Assembly (NCBI GenBank): GCA_016713335.1
Contig: JADJPH010000028.1
Location: 9,958 to 73,957 of the forward strand
Source: Candidatus Fredericiella danica
GTDB taxonomy: Bacteria; Chloroflexota; Anaerolineae; Caldilineales; Caldilineaceae
Length of the DNA stretch: 64,000 nt
Direction: 5' to 3'
Shown here: positions 20,870-30,430 of the stretch, in pieces
Layout of the letters: each line of letters begins with the position of its first letter
Position numbering within the stretch: position 1 is the stretch's first letter
Program-made: the position numbers and the translations under genes
The notes under the pieces: model-generated
Seen by the model: the letters and a program-made list of their open reading frames with translations, nothing else
What the model was told of the DNA's origin: nothing
Database searches by the model: none

Positions 20870-21238
20870 ATGATTCAACAGGAAAGCCGGCTCAAGGTAG
20901 CCGACAATACGGGGGCGAAGGAGCTCTTGACCATCCGGGTCAAGGGCGGCAGCACCCGCCGTTATGCTGCGATTGGCGACATCATCGTAGCCACGGTGAA
21001 ATCTGCCAGCCCGACCGGCAGCGTCAAGAAGGGTGAAGTGGTGCGTGCCGTGATTGTACGCACGACGCGACCTGTGCGCCGGGCGGATGGCAGTTACATT
21101 CGCTTCGATGAGAATGCGGCTGTCATCATTGACGACCATAAGAATCCGCGCGGCACGCGCATCTTTGGTCCAGTGGCACGTGAACTGCGTGATGGCGGCT
21201 ACATGAAGATCGTCTCGTTGGCGCCAGAAGTGCTTTAA
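20870..21238 (+). CDS. rplN: 50S ribosomal protein L14
   Basis: The 122-residue L14 is complete, from MIQQESRLKVADNTGAKE to KIVSLAPEVL. It contains RADGSYIRFDENAAVIID and GTRIFGPVARELR. L14 forms part of an intersubunit bridge and is the docking site of RsfS. GAGGAG precedes the ATG. Confidence 0.97.
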   Translation: MIQQESRLKVADNTGAKELLTIRVKGGSTRRYAAIGDIIVATVKSASPTGSVKKGEVVRAVIVRTTRPVRRADGSYIRFDENAAVIIDDHKNPRGTRIFGPVARELRDGGYMKIVSLAPEVL

Positions 21239-21254
21239 AGGAAAAGGCGAAACG

Positions 21255-21614
21255 ATGAGAGTCAAGATTGTCAAGGGTGACACTGTCGAAGTGATCTCCG
21301 GCAACGATAAAGGGCATCGCGGCGAAGTGCAGCGTGTCATTCGCCGGAAGAATGAAGATGGCACGTACGATCCCGACCGCGTTTACGTGATTGTGGCAGG
21401 TGCGAATCTGGTCATCCGCCATCAGCGCCCCACCGGGCGTGTGGGCACACAGACCGGGCGCATCGAGAAGGAAGCCCCGATCCACATCAGCAATGTGATG
21501 CTGGTGGGTCCAGGCGGCAAGCCGACGCGAGTGACCTACCAGGTCGACCGCGATGGCCTCAAGGAACGGGTCGAACGCAAGGGCGCCCAGGCGCTGCCGA
21601 AGCCGAAGAAGTAG
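21255..21614 (+). CDS. rplX: 50S ribosomal protein L24
   Basis: The KOW-type protein starts MRVKIVKGDTVEVISGNDKGHRGEV. At 119 residues it is somewhat longer than the 103 of E. coli, with an internal stretch (RKNEDGTYDPDRVYV) and a basic end (LPKPKK). HISNVMLVGP, the usual second motif, is present. It is an assembly initiator for the large subunit. Confidence 0.94.
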   Translation: MRVKIVKGDTVEVISGNDKGHRGEVQRVIRRKNEDGTYDPDRVYVIVAGANLVIRHQRPTGRVGTQTGRIEKEAPIHISNVMLVGPGGKPTRVTYQVDRDGLKERVERKGAQALPKPKK

Positions 21615-21728
21615 CATGGCTGTGCTTGCTGTCTGCTCGACGTGAGCGAACCTGCGCACAGATTATCAACGAGTTCTGCCTGAACTTTCGTCGGATAAAA
21701 TCGACGGCTGCGGGCGAGGAGAGTAAAA

Positions 21729-22370
21729 ATGGCTGACAAGAAAGCTGAGAAGAAGGTCGAAACAAAGGTTGAGCCTAAGGCCGAAACCCCGGCTGAGACC
21801 AAGGTTGAAACCAAGGCTGAGCCGCGACCGGTTCCCCGGCTGAAGACCCGCTACAACGAAGAACTTGTAGTGGCGATGATGAAGGAATTCAACTATCGCA
21901 ACGTGATGGAAGTGCCGAGAATCAAGAAGATTTCGGTGAACATCGGTCTTGGCGAGGCGTTGCAGAATAGTAAGGCGTTGGAAGCCGCAGCGGGCGATAT
22001 GGCGATTATGACGGGGCAAAAAGCCGTGATCACAAAAGCCAAGAAATCCATCGCCACCTATAAGTTGCGCGAGGGCATGCCAATCGGCGTCAAGGTGACG
22101 CTGCGCGGCGCCCGCATGTGGGACTTCCTCGATCGCCTGATCAATGTGGTGCTTCCACGCCAACGTGACTTCCAAGGTGTGTCGACCGACGCGTTCGACG
22201 GCCGTGGCAACTATAGCCTGGGGCTGCGCGAACAGTTGGTTTTCCCCGAAATCAACTACGACAAGGTTGACAAGATCCGCGGGATGGAAGTGACGATCGT
22301 GACGTCGGCCAAGAGCGATGAGGAAGCGCGGCGGTTGCTGGCGCTGATGAACATGCCGTTCAAGCGGTAA
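21729..22370 (+). CDS. rplE: 50S ribosomal protein L5 with a charged N-terminal extension
   Basis: The L5 core starts near residue 36 (RLKTRYNEELVVAMMKEF) and has the usual RIKKISVNIGLGEA, TGQKAVITKAKKSIATYKLREG and GRGNYSLGLREQLVFPEI. The first 35 residues are an extension made of repeats of the type KVE(T/P)KAE, ending PRPVPR. GAGGAG directly before ATG 21729 supports translation of the extension. L5 binds 5S rRNA and contacts the P-site tRNA. The extension may be disordered and surface exposed. Confidence 0.95.
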   Translation: MADKKAEKKVETKVEPKAETPAETKVETKAEPRPVPRLKTRYNEELVVAMMKEFNYRNVMEVPRIKKISVNIGLGEALQNSKALEAAAGDMAIMTGQKAVITKAKKSIATYKLREGMPIGVKVTLRGARMWDFLDRLINVVLPRQRDFQGVSTDAFDGRGNYSLGLREQLVFPEINYDKVDKIRGMEVTIVTSAKSDEEARRLLALMNMPFKR

Positions 22371-22386
22371 CAAGAGAGGTATAAGC

Positions 22387-22569
22387 GTGGCCAAGAAATC
22401 AATGGTCGCCCGTGAGGGCAATCGGAAGTACGCTGTGCGAGTGCGCAATCGCTGCAACGTCTGTGGCCGCTCGCGCGGTTACATGCGTCGCTTCGGCCTT
22501 TGCCGCATCTGCTTCCGCCACGAAGCGCTCAAGGGCAATTTGCCCGGCGTCGTCAAGTCAAGCTGGTAG
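22387..22569 (+). CDS. rpsN: 30S ribosomal protein S14, zinc-binding type Z
   Basis: The protein has 60 residues and starts at GTG 22387 after AGAGGT. CNVC and CRIC form the zinc site, and RSRGYMRRFGLCRICFRH is conserved. This is the short zinc form (C+) found in Gram-positive and deep-branching phyla, not the longer zinc-free form. It sits between rplE and rpsH as usual. Confidence 0.96.
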   Translation: MAKKSMVAREGNRKYAVRVRNRCNVCGRSRGYMRRFGLCRICFRHEALKGNLPGVVKSSW

Positions 22570-22650
22570 GGTAACTCTTATGCTCGGTGGCTGACTACAA
22601 CTTCCTTACTTGTTGATTAGAAGTTGCAAGAGCGACCGGAGGAGAAAACG

Positions 22651-23046
22651 ATGGTCAACGATCCAATTGCTGACATGCTGACACGCATTCGCAATGCTTC
22701 CATGGTGAAGCAAAAACAAGTGGTGATGCCGACCTCCAAGATCAAGGTAAGCATCGCCCAAATTCTTCAGGATGAAGGCTTTATCGAAGCCTATTCCGTG
22801 ACGGAAGAGAAGCCGCAGGGTCGGCTTGTGCTCCGGTTGAAGTACACCCCACAGGGCCGTCCTGTGATCACGGGCCTCGAGCGCGTGAGCAAGCCTGGGC
22901 GTCGTTTCTATAGCGGCGCGGCGGACATTCCGTGGGTGCGCAGCGGTCTTGGGATCAACATCCTGTCGACGCCGAAGGGGTTGATGACCGGTCGCAAGGC
23001 TCGTCGCTCCAAACTGGGCGGCGAAATCCTTTGCAACGTTTGGTAG
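22651..23046 (+). CDS. rpsH: 30S ribosomal protein S8
   Basis: The frame is open upstream, but ATG 22651 (MVNDPIADMLTRIRNA) is the conserved start and is preceded by GGAGGA. The 131-residue protein contains the rRNA-binding C-terminal motif STPKGLMTGRKARRSKLGGE. In E. coli S8 represses the spc operon; no mimic site could be recognised here. Confidence 0.96.
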   Translation: MVNDPIADMLTRIRNASMVKQKQVVMPTSKIKVSIAQILQDEGFIEAYSVTEEKPQGRLVLRLKYTPQGRPVITGLERVSKPGRRFYSGAADIPWVRSGLGINILSTPKGLMTGRKARRSKLGGEILCNVW

Positions 23047-23059
23047 GCGGGAGGGAACG

Positions 23060-23617
23060 ATGTCACGTATCGGTAAGATGCCGGTAGCAGTGCCCAATAA
23101 GGTGACTGTGAAGGTAGATAAGGGCAACCTGGTGACTATCAGTGGTCCCAAGGGCACCCTGACGCAGCAGTTCGACCCCGACCTGCAGATCGCAGTGGAG
23201 GACAACGAGGTCAAGGTGACGCGGCCGACCGACCAGCGCGACCATCGCGCCCAACATGGTTTGGCGCGTGCGTTGATTGCGAACATGGTCACGGGCGTAA
23301 CGACCGGTTTTACACGCAAGCTGGAAATTGTTGGCGTGGGCTACAAGGCGGAACAAAGGGGCAGCAATCTGGTGCTTTCTGTCGGCAAGAGCCACACCGT
23401 GGAATTCAAACCGCCGACGGATGACATTTCCTTCGCGGTAGAGAAGGATGGCCGCTCGTTCGTCATCAGTGGCATTGACAAGGCTCAGATTGGTGAGTTG
23501 GCGGCAACCATTCGCCGCACGCGCCCACCAGAACCCTATAAGGGTAAGGGCATCCGCTACTCTGGCGAGTATGTACGCCAGAAGGCAGGCAAGGCCGGCA
23601 AGGTCGGGAAGAAATAA
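23060..23617 (+). CDS. rplF: 50S ribosomal protein L6
   Basis: The intact 185-residue protein starts MSRIGKMPVAVPNKV and has duplicated L6 domains: VTGVTTGFTRKLEIVGVGYKA ends the first, and TRPPEPYKGKGIRYSGEYVRQK is the conserved C-terminal motif. A short lysine-rich tail follows. It sits near the factor-binding site. Confidence 0.97.
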   Translation: MSRIGKMPVAVPNKVTVKVDKGNLVTISGPKGTLTQQFDPDLQIAVEDNEVKVTRPTDQRDHRAQHGLARALIANMVTGVTTGFTRKLEIVGVGYKAEQRGSNLVLSVGKSHTVEFKPPTDDISFAVEKDGRSFVISGIDKAQIGELAATIRRTRPPEPYKGKGIRYSGEYVRQKAGKAGKVGKK

Positions 23618-23630
23618 GGGACGGTAAATC

Positions 23631-23996
23631 ATGACAACCGTGAGTCGCGAAGTTGCGCGCAAGCGCCGGCATGAGCGGGTGCGAAAGAAAGTCAACGGTA
23701 CGGCGGATCGCCCACGTTTGAACGTCTATCGCAGCCTGGACAACATCTATGCCCAGGTGATTGATGATGTCAGCGGGAATACGCTGGTGTCGGCATCGAC
23801 GGTCGATAAAGAGTTGCGCGGCCAGTTGGCCCCACTCAGCAAGACCGAGCAGGCCAAAGCCGTCGGCAAAGTAGTCGCCGAACGCGCGCTGGCAAAGGGA
23901 ATCAAAGCAGTGGTCTTCGATCGCGGTGGCTATCCATACCACGGGCGCGTCAAGGCTTTGGCCGATAGCAGCCGGGATGCCGGCCTGGTCTTCTAA
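23631..23996 (+). CDS. rplR: 50S ribosomal protein L18
   Basis: The 121-residue 5S rRNA-binding protein has GTADRPRLNVYRSLDNIYAQ, the KAVGKVVAERALAKGI helix and FDRGGYPYHGRVKALADSSRDAGL at the end, all conserved. The frame is intact, 13 bases after rplF. Confidence 0.96.
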   Translation: MTTVSREVARKRRHERVRKKVNGTADRPRLNVYRSLDNIYAQVIDDVSGNTLVSASTVDKELRGQLAPLSKTEQAKAVGKVVAERALAKGIKAVVFDRGGYPYHGRVKALADSSRDAGLVF

Positions 23997-24011
23997 CGAG
24001 GAGAATGAAGC

Positions 24012-24590
24012 ATGGCAGAGCGAGAACAGCGAGAGCGCCGGCGCCGAGGTAAGGATCGCGAGAAAGAACGCGAGGAGCGCGAGCGCCCAGAATTTGAAGA
24101 ACGCGTCGTTCATCTTGCCCGCACCGCCAAGGTCGTGAAGGGTGGACGTCGTTTCGCCTTCCGCGCGGTGGTCGTTGTAGGTGACAAGAATGGCCGTGTG
24201 GGGATCGGCATCGGCAAGGCACGCGAAGTGCCGGATGCTATCCGCAAGGCATCGGAGCGTGCCAAGAAGCGTCTGATCGTCGTGCCCCGTCTGAACGGCA
24301 CCATTCCGCACACGATTGAGGCCAAGTTTGGCGCCGGCATCGTCCTGCTGCGCCCGGCCAGCCCCGGCACCGGCGTCATCGCCGGCGGTGGCGTCCGTGC
24401 AGTAGTGGAAGCCGCCGGCATCAGCGATATCTTGAGCAAGTCGCTGGGGAGTAGCAACATCCTCAACGTCGTGCAGGCAACCTTTCACGCGCTGAAGCAG
24501 TTGCAGGACTACCGAATTGAGGCCGCCAACCGCGGTGTCGATCAGCGGCATCTGGCGCCGTTCTGGTATCAGGAGGAAACTCGTGGCTAA
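24012..24590 (+). CDS. rpsE: 30S ribosomal protein S5
   Basis: The 192-residue S5 has the family core GGRRFAFRAVVVVGDKNGRVGIGIGKA and the PASPGTGVIAGGGVRAV loop. The first about 30 residues are an extra, highly charged segment (REQRERRRRGKDREKEREE). S5 is involved in fidelity and helicase activity at the mRNA entry. Its last codons overlap the rpmD start, so the two are translationally coupled. Confidence 0.96.
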   Translation: MAEREQRERRRRGKDREKEREERERPEFEERVVHLARTAKVVKGGRRFAFRAVVVVGDKNGRVGIGIGKAREVPDAIRKASERAKKRLIVVPRLNGTIPHTIEAKFGAGIVLLRPASPGTGVIAGGGVRAVVEAAGISDILSKSLGSSNILNVVQATFHALKQLQDYRIEAANRGVDQRHLAPFWYQEETRG

Positions 24591-24777
24591 TCAGGCAGCG
24601 GCGAAAACCCTCAAGATCAAGTTGGTGCGTAGCCCGATCGGCTACAACATCGACCAGAAGCGGACTGTGAAGGCGCTTGGGTTGAGCCGGATGAACCAGG
24701 TCGTGGAAAAGCCGGATAACTCGGCGATCCGTGGCATGATCAATAGCGTGTCCCACCTGGTTGAAGTAAGCGAATAA
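24583..24777 (+). CDS. rpmD: 50S ribosomal protein L30
   Basis: The start is GTG 24583, which overlaps the rpsE stop (TAA 24588-24590) and has AGGAGG at 24571. The 64-residue protein has LKIKLVRSPIGYNIDQKRTVKALGLSRMNQ in pieces typical of L30 (SPIG, then RTVKALGL). It ends with the single-domain fold expected of the bacterial form. Confidence 0.95.
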   Translation: MANQAAAKTLKIKLVRSPIGYNIDQKRTVKALGLSRMNQVVEKPDNSAIRGMINSVSHLVEVSE

Positions 24778-24795
24778 GTGAAGGGAATCAATTCG

Positions 24796-25275
<480 letters not shown>

Positions 25276-25307
25276 TTCACTGCGAGTCATTTGTGGATAA
25301 TGAAGGT

Positions 25308-25351
25308 CGACTTGTGAATGCCGGTGTTTTGACGCCGGGGTTCACAAGTCG
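25308..25351 (+). promoter_or_regulatory. Long hairpin between rplO and secY
   Basis: CGACTTGTGAA (25308-25318) pairs with TTCACAAGTCG (25341-25351). Inside it CCGGTG pairs with CGCCGG (one G-U), leaving a six-base loop. Total stem is about 17 bp with one internal mismatch. No T-run follows, so it is more likely a processing, stability or attenuation element lowering secY expression relative to the r-proteins than a simple terminator. Confidence 0.5.
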
Positions 25352-25404
25352 TACACGACACTTCGCACTCCACAAGCTCTCTGCCCTCAGAAAGGAACCC
25401 GTGC

Positions 25405-26746
<1,342 letters not shown>

Positions 26747-26789
26747 CCTGACGGGAACCGGCTGAGATTGGACAACTGAGAAAGTAGAG

Positions 26790-26827
26790 ACTTGAGAGAT
26801 TGGCGGAATTGCGCCGATCTCTCAAGT
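26790..26827 (+). repeat. Strong hairpin between secY and adk, related to repeat family B
   Basis: Bases 26790-26805 pair with 26812-26827 over 16 positions with a single G-U pair and a six-base loop. The words GAGATTGG and CTGAGATTGG just upstream recall the family B element inside the molybdenum hydroxylase. It could also act as an mRNA stabiliser or terminator after secY. Confidence 0.5.
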
Positions 26828-26867
26828 TCTTATCAACCAATCGCCAGACGGAAAACAGGATGCAGTC

Positions 26868-27527
26868 ATGACCGACAAGCGTACCTATGTGGTTCTGCTC
26901 GGCGCCCCAGGCGCAGGTAAGGGAACACAGGCGAAACTGCTGGAGCAGGCTACGGGACTCCCACAGGTGTCAACCGGTGATATCTTCCGGTACAACCTGA
27001 AGAACGAAACCGAGCTTGGCAAGTTGGCCAAGAGTTATATGGACAAGGGCGCATTGGTGCCCGATGACGTCACCATCCGGATGGTGGAAGACAGGCTGGC
27101 GCAGCCTGATGCCGCCAGGGGCGCGATTATGGATGGGTTTCCGCGGACGCTGGCGCAGGCCGACGCCTTTGATCGGTTGGTGGCGCCATTTGGCGGGGTT
27201 GCGGTTGCGCCCGTCATTGTGATTGATGACGAGGAGACTGTCTACCGGATCACCGGGCGCCGGTCGTGCCGCGCCTGCGGTTCGGTCTATCATATCATCT
27301 TGAACCCGCCGAAGGTCGAAGGGCGCTGTGACAAAGATAACGGCGAACTCTACCAGCGGGACGACGATCAAGAAGCGACGGTGCGCAATCGCCTGCTTGT
27401 CTATTACAAGCAGACGGCGCCCCTGATCGGCTATTATTACGCCAAAGGCCTGCTGCGTGAAGTCAACGGTGGCGAGACGATCGAACTCGTCCAGGCCGCC
27501 CTGCGCAGCCTGATTAAGCTGAAATGA
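26868..27527 (+). CDS. adk: Adenylate kinase
   Basis: This converts AMP and ATP to two ADP. The 219-residue long-lid form has the P-loop GAPGAGKGTQ, STGDIFRYNL (AMP site) and MDGFPRTLAQAD. The lid carries a zinc-type site CRAC ... CDKD (three Cys and one Asp), as in Gram-positive enzymes. It overlaps map by four bases (ATGA at 27524-27527), so the two are coupled. Confidence 0.96.
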   Translation: MTDKRTYVVLLGAPGAGKGTQAKLLEQATGLPQVSTGDIFRYNLKNETELGKLAKSYMDKGALVPDDVTIRMVEDRLAQPDAARGAIMDGFPRTLAQADAFDRLVAPFGGVAVAPVIVIDDEETVYRITGRRSCRACGSVYHIILNPPKVEGRCDKDNGELYQRDDDQEATVRNRLLVYYKQTAPLIGYYYAKGLLREVNGGETIELVQAALRSLIKLK

Positions 27528-28360
27528 ACATATTCAAACGTTCTGGCGCGCGTACGCTACGCAGCCAATCAAGCACGCAACCGGTTCCACAGCGGCAGCG
27601 CCAGGAGCCGATCGTCAAGAGCCCACGCGAGATCCAACTCATGCGTGAGGCGGGGCGAATCGTTGCGCGTGTTCACGCCGCCATGCGCGAGGCGATCCGG
27701 CCGGGTGTCAGCACGCTGGACCTGGATCGGCTGGCAGTGGATACGATGGCGAAATACAACGCCACATCGTGCTTCCTCGGCTATCGCGGTTTTCCCGGCA
27801 ATATCTGCGCCAGCATCAACCATGAACTTGTGCATGGGATTCCGAAGGCGGATCGCATTCTGAAGGATGGGGACATCATCAGTATTGACATCGGCGTCCG
27901 GTATCGTGGTTTCATCGGGGATAGCGCCTGGACCTATGGCGTTGGCGCGATCAGCGATGAGGCGAAGCAGTTGATGCAAGTGACTGAGGAGAGCCTCTAT
28001 CAGGGGATCGCCAATGCGGTGGCCGGAAAGAAGGTCATCGATATCAGTCGCGCGGTGCAGCGTTACGTAGAAGACCATGACATGTACATCGTACGTGAGT
28101 ACACGGGGCATGGTGTCGGGCGCCAGATGCATGAGCCGCCCCAGGTGCTCAACTATGCAAGTGACGACAGTGACGGCCAGTACGTGCTGAAGTCGGGCTA
28201 CGTCCTGGCTATTGAGCCTATGGTGCAGGCGGGCACCTGGCAGACGCGGACGCTCAAGGACAATTGGACCGTGGTGAGCAAGGATGGCAGCCTGACGGCT
28301 CACTTTGAGCACACAGTAGCAATTACCAATAACGGGCCGGAAATTTTGACGCTGCCCTGA
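27524..28360 (+). CDS. map: Methionine aminopeptidase, type I
   Basis: This removes N-terminal methionine from new proteins. Metal ligands are in SIDIGVRYRGFIGDSAWT (two Asp), GHGVGRQMHEPP (His), AIEPMVQ (Glu) and HFEHTVAI (Glu). The 278 residues include about 33 extra N-terminal residues rich in R, Q and S (RSGARTLRSQSSTQPVPQRQ) before the core KSPREIQLMREAG. Such a tail may bind the ribosome. The next expected gene, infA, is missing. Confidence 0.95.
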   Translation: MNIFKRSGARTLRSQSSTQPVPQRQRQEPIVKSPREIQLMREAGRIVARVHAAMREAIRPGVSTLDLDRLAVDTMAKYNATSCFLGYRGFPGNICASINHELVHGIPKADRILKDGDIISIDIGVRYRGFIGDSAWTYGVGAISDEAKQLMQVTEESLYQGIANAVAGKKVIDISRAVQRYVEDHDMYIVREYTGHGVGRQMHEPPQVLNYASDDSDGQYVLKSGYVLAIEPMVQAGTWQTRTLKDNWTVVSKDGSLTAHFEHTVAITNNGPEILTLP

Positions 28361-28436
28361 AGTTGTGATACATTAAGGAAGTTGCGCCAAGTGTCCCAGC
28401 TTAATGGCTGGGTATTTGGTTGGAGATGAAAGTACA

Positions 28437-28520
28437 TCGTATTGCGTATCACGTATCGTGTATTGCCGATAGCCAGGTGCTAGAGGGGATACGAATTACG
28501 GAATACGGAATACGTGATAA
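28437..28520 (+). repeat. Dispersed palindromic repeat, family A, between map and rpmJ
   Basis: The stretch is built of TATCACGTAT / ATACGTGATA words: TATCACGTAT at 28447-28456 and its complement ATACGTGATA at 28510-28519, with TATTGCGTATC and GGAATACGG in between. It ends two bases before the rpmJ ribosome binding site (GGAGGT). Similar words recur at 38560, 43621 and 51798. Confidence 0.65.
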
Positions 28521-28533
28521 TGGAGGTAGCATC

Positions 28534-28647
28534 ATGAAAGTTCGACCTTCGGTAAAGCGAATCTGCGAGAACTGCAAAATGGTGCGCCGGCGCGGTGTGC
28601 TGTACGTTATCTGCAAGAATCCGAAGCACAAGCAGCGTCAGGGGTAA
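28534..28647 (+). CDS. rpmJ: 50S ribosomal protein L36
   Basis: This 37-residue zinc-ribbon protein is MKVRPSVKRICENCKMVRRR followed by GVLYVICKNPKHKQRQG. The ligands CENC, C and H (ICKNPKH) are all present. ATG 28534 has GGAGGT upstream. It lies in its normal place before rpsM. Confidence 0.96.
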   Translation: MKVRPSVKRICENCKMVRRRGVLYVICKNPKHKQRQG

Positions 28648-28674
28648 CCAGAGCGCAGGTAAGGAGTTTTCTTC

Positions 28675-29055
28675 ATGGCACGTATTGCGGGTGTTGACAT
28701 TCCAAGAGACAAGCGGGTTGTCATTTCCTTGACGTATATTTTCGGCATTGGGAAGACCACCAGTGAAAAGATTCTGGATGCGACCACGATTAACCCGAGC
28801 AAGCGGGTAAAAGATTTGGATGAGGCCGAGTTGACCCGGCTGCGCGACTATATCGACCGCAACTATCTGGTCGAAGGTGACTTGCGCCGTGAAGTCAACA
28901 TGAATATCAAGCGTCTGATTGAGATTGGTTCGTATCGTGGGATGCGCCATCGCCGGAATCTGCCGTCGCGTGGTCAGCGGACACGGACCAACGCCCGCAC
29001 TCGTCGCGGCGTCCGCCGCACGGTGGCCGGTAAGAAGAAGGCGCCGCGCAAGTAA
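28675..29055 (+). CDS. rpsM: 30S ribosomal protein S13
   Basis: The complete 126-residue protein has MARIAGVDIPRDKRV, TYIFGIGKTTSEKIL, YRGMRHRRNLPSRGQRTRTNARTRRG in pieces and a basic tail (GKKKAPRK). It contacts P-site tRNA and helix 38 of 23S rRNA. AGGAG precedes the start. Confidence 0.97.
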   Translation: MARIAGVDIPRDKRVVISLTYIFGIGKTTSEKILDATTINPSKRVKDLDEAELTRLRDYIDRNYLVEGDLRREVNMNIKRLIEIGSYRGMRHRRNLPSRGQRTRTNARTRRGVRRTVAGKKKAPRK

Positions 29056-29064
29056 GCGATAACC

Positions 29065-29130
29065 CTCGCTGCAACCTGGTAGTGGTTGCCCGGCACGATC
29101 TGGGCAGTGCATTAGCTGTGTTGCAGCGAG
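29065..29130 (+). promoter_or_regulatory. Two-stem structure between rpsM and rpsK
   Basis: CTCGCTGCAAC (29065-29075) pairs perfectly with GTTGCAGCGAG (29120-29130). The 44 bases between hold a second stem, TGCCC pairing with GGGCA. rpsM and rpsK are usually only a few bases apart, so a 105-base structured gap may be a site for r-protein feedback (S4 in other bacteria) or RNA processing. Confidence 0.45.
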
Positions 29131-29160
29131 ATAGCGATTGAAGATTTCGGGAGAATTACG

Positions 29161-29568
29161 ATGGCTCGACCGCAACGCACCCGCCGCGACCGCCGCACCG
29201 CACGCAAAGAGAAGAAGAGCGTGCCCGTTGGGCAGGTTCACATTCACGCATCGTTTAATAACACGATCGTGACGGTGACGGATGTCCAGGGCAACACACT
29301 GACGTGGGCCAGCAGCGGCAGTGCCGGCTTCAAGGGGAGTCGTAAGTCAACGCCTTTTGCAGGCCAGTTGGCGGCGCAGGCGGCTGCTCAGAATGCGCGC
29401 AACGATTTCAATATGCGCGAGGTAGATGTGTTTGTTAAAGGACCTGGCCCGGGGCGTGAAAGTTCGATTCGCTCGATTTACTCGGCCGGTCTGATCATTC
29501 GCTCGATCACGGACATCACGCCGATCCCCCACAACGGGGTTCGTCCGCCCAAGAAGCGGCGCGTCTAG
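29161..29568 (+). CDS. rpsK: 30S ribosomal protein S11
   Basis: The 135-residue S11 is intact and has GQVHIHASFNNTIVTVTD, SAGFKGSRKSTPFAGQ, VFVKGPGPGRESSIRS and the C-terminal DITPIPHNGVRPPKKRRV. It lies on the platform near the Shine-Dalgarno helix. The ATG follows GGGAG. Confidence 0.97.
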   Translation: MARPQRTRRDRRTARKEKKSVPVGQVHIHASFNNTIVTVTDVQGNTLTWASSGSAGFKGSRKSTPFAGQLAAQAAAQNARNDFNMREVDVFVKGPGPGRESSIRSIYSAGLIIRSITDITPIPHNGVRPPKKRRV

Positions 29569-29669
29569 GTTCAATCACTCTGTTCGTCTGGCCGTGCGGA
29601 CTGGCGAATCAGGGAAATGTTGGATGCCAATGATGTGTGTGTATGGTGGTTGAGTTGATAGGTAACAGA

Positions 29670-29697
29670 CAGGTGGCGTGAATGCGCCACCTGTTTT
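29670..29697 (+). terminator. Intrinsic terminator or attenuator between rpsK and rpsD
   Basis: CAGGTGGCG (29670-29678), a six-base loop and CGCCACCTG (29685-29693), then TTTT. This is the form of a Rho-independent terminator in the middle of the alpha operon, upstream of rpsD and rpoA, and could tune the ratio of r-proteins to RNA polymerase. Confidence 0.6.
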
Positions 29698-29741
29698 GGC
29701 GCAAGCGTGTGCTTGACGCTGCAAGGTGACACGGAGGAAAA

Positions 29742-30380
29742 ATGGCACGATATACAGATTCGGTTTGCAAGCTTTGTCGCCGCGAAAGCGTCAAGCTTTT
29801 CCTAAAGGGTGAGCGGTGCCTTTCGCCTAAATGTGCTGTGGATCGTCGCGGCACGCCACCAGGCATGCATGGCAAGAAGCAAACCTTCCGGCGCAAGACG
29901 TCGGATTATGGTACGCAGTTGCGCGAGAAGCAGAAAGCGCGCCGCATTTATGGCGTGATGGAACGGCAGTTCCGGCGCTACTTTGAAGAAGCGAGCCGCA
30001 GCACCGGGATGACGGGCGTGAATTTGTTGGCGATGCTTGAGCGTCGTCTGGACAACACCGTCTATCGGCTGGGCCTGGCGGACAGCCGTGCTCAGGCGCG
30101 CCAACTGGTTCGCCACGGGCACATCGAGGTCAACGGTCGCAAGACCGACATCCCCTCGTTTCAGGTGGCGGTCGGCGACGTGATCAAGGTGCGTTCGTCT
30201 GCGCAGAGCAAGACCTACTTCAAGGATCGCTCCCAACTGCTTCAGAGCGCCGGCAAAGTGCCGACCTGGCTCAAGTTGGATCTGGCCGGCATGAGCGCCG
30301 AAGTTGTAGGTAATCCGAGCCGTGAGGACGTCGAGATCCCGCTGAATGAACAGCTGATCGTCGAGTACTACAGCCGATAA
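29742..30380 (+). CDS. rpsD: 30S ribosomal protein S4, zinc-binding form
   Basis: The 212-residue S4 carries an N-terminal zinc site (CKLC, then CLSPKC) as in thermophile and Gram-positive forms. The S4 RNA-binding domain contains RRLDNTVYRLGLADSRAQARQLVRHGHI in its usual place. It is a primary assembly protein and often the repressor of the alpha operon. ATG follows GGAGG. Confidence 0.97.
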   Translation: MARYTDSVCKLCRRESVKLFLKGERCLSPKCAVDRRGTPPGMHGKKQTFRRKTSDYGTQLREKQKARRIYGVMERQFRRYFEEASRSTGMTGVNLLAMLERRLDNTVYRLGLADSRAQARQLVRHGHIEVNGRKTDIPSFQVAVGDVIKVRSSAQSKTYFKDRSQLLQSAGKVPTWLKLDLAGMSAEVVGNPSREDVEIPLNEQLIVEYYSR

Positions 30381-30430
30381 TGAATGGCTAATTGCCATTA
30401 TAGCTATTAGCAATTCTGGGAGGTACGGCC

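Noticed and set aside
23466..24551. 361-residue frame on the minus strand opposite rplF, rplR and rpsE
   Set aside because: It lies fully antisense to three certain ribosomal genes, has no ribosome binding site and no protein-like motifs.
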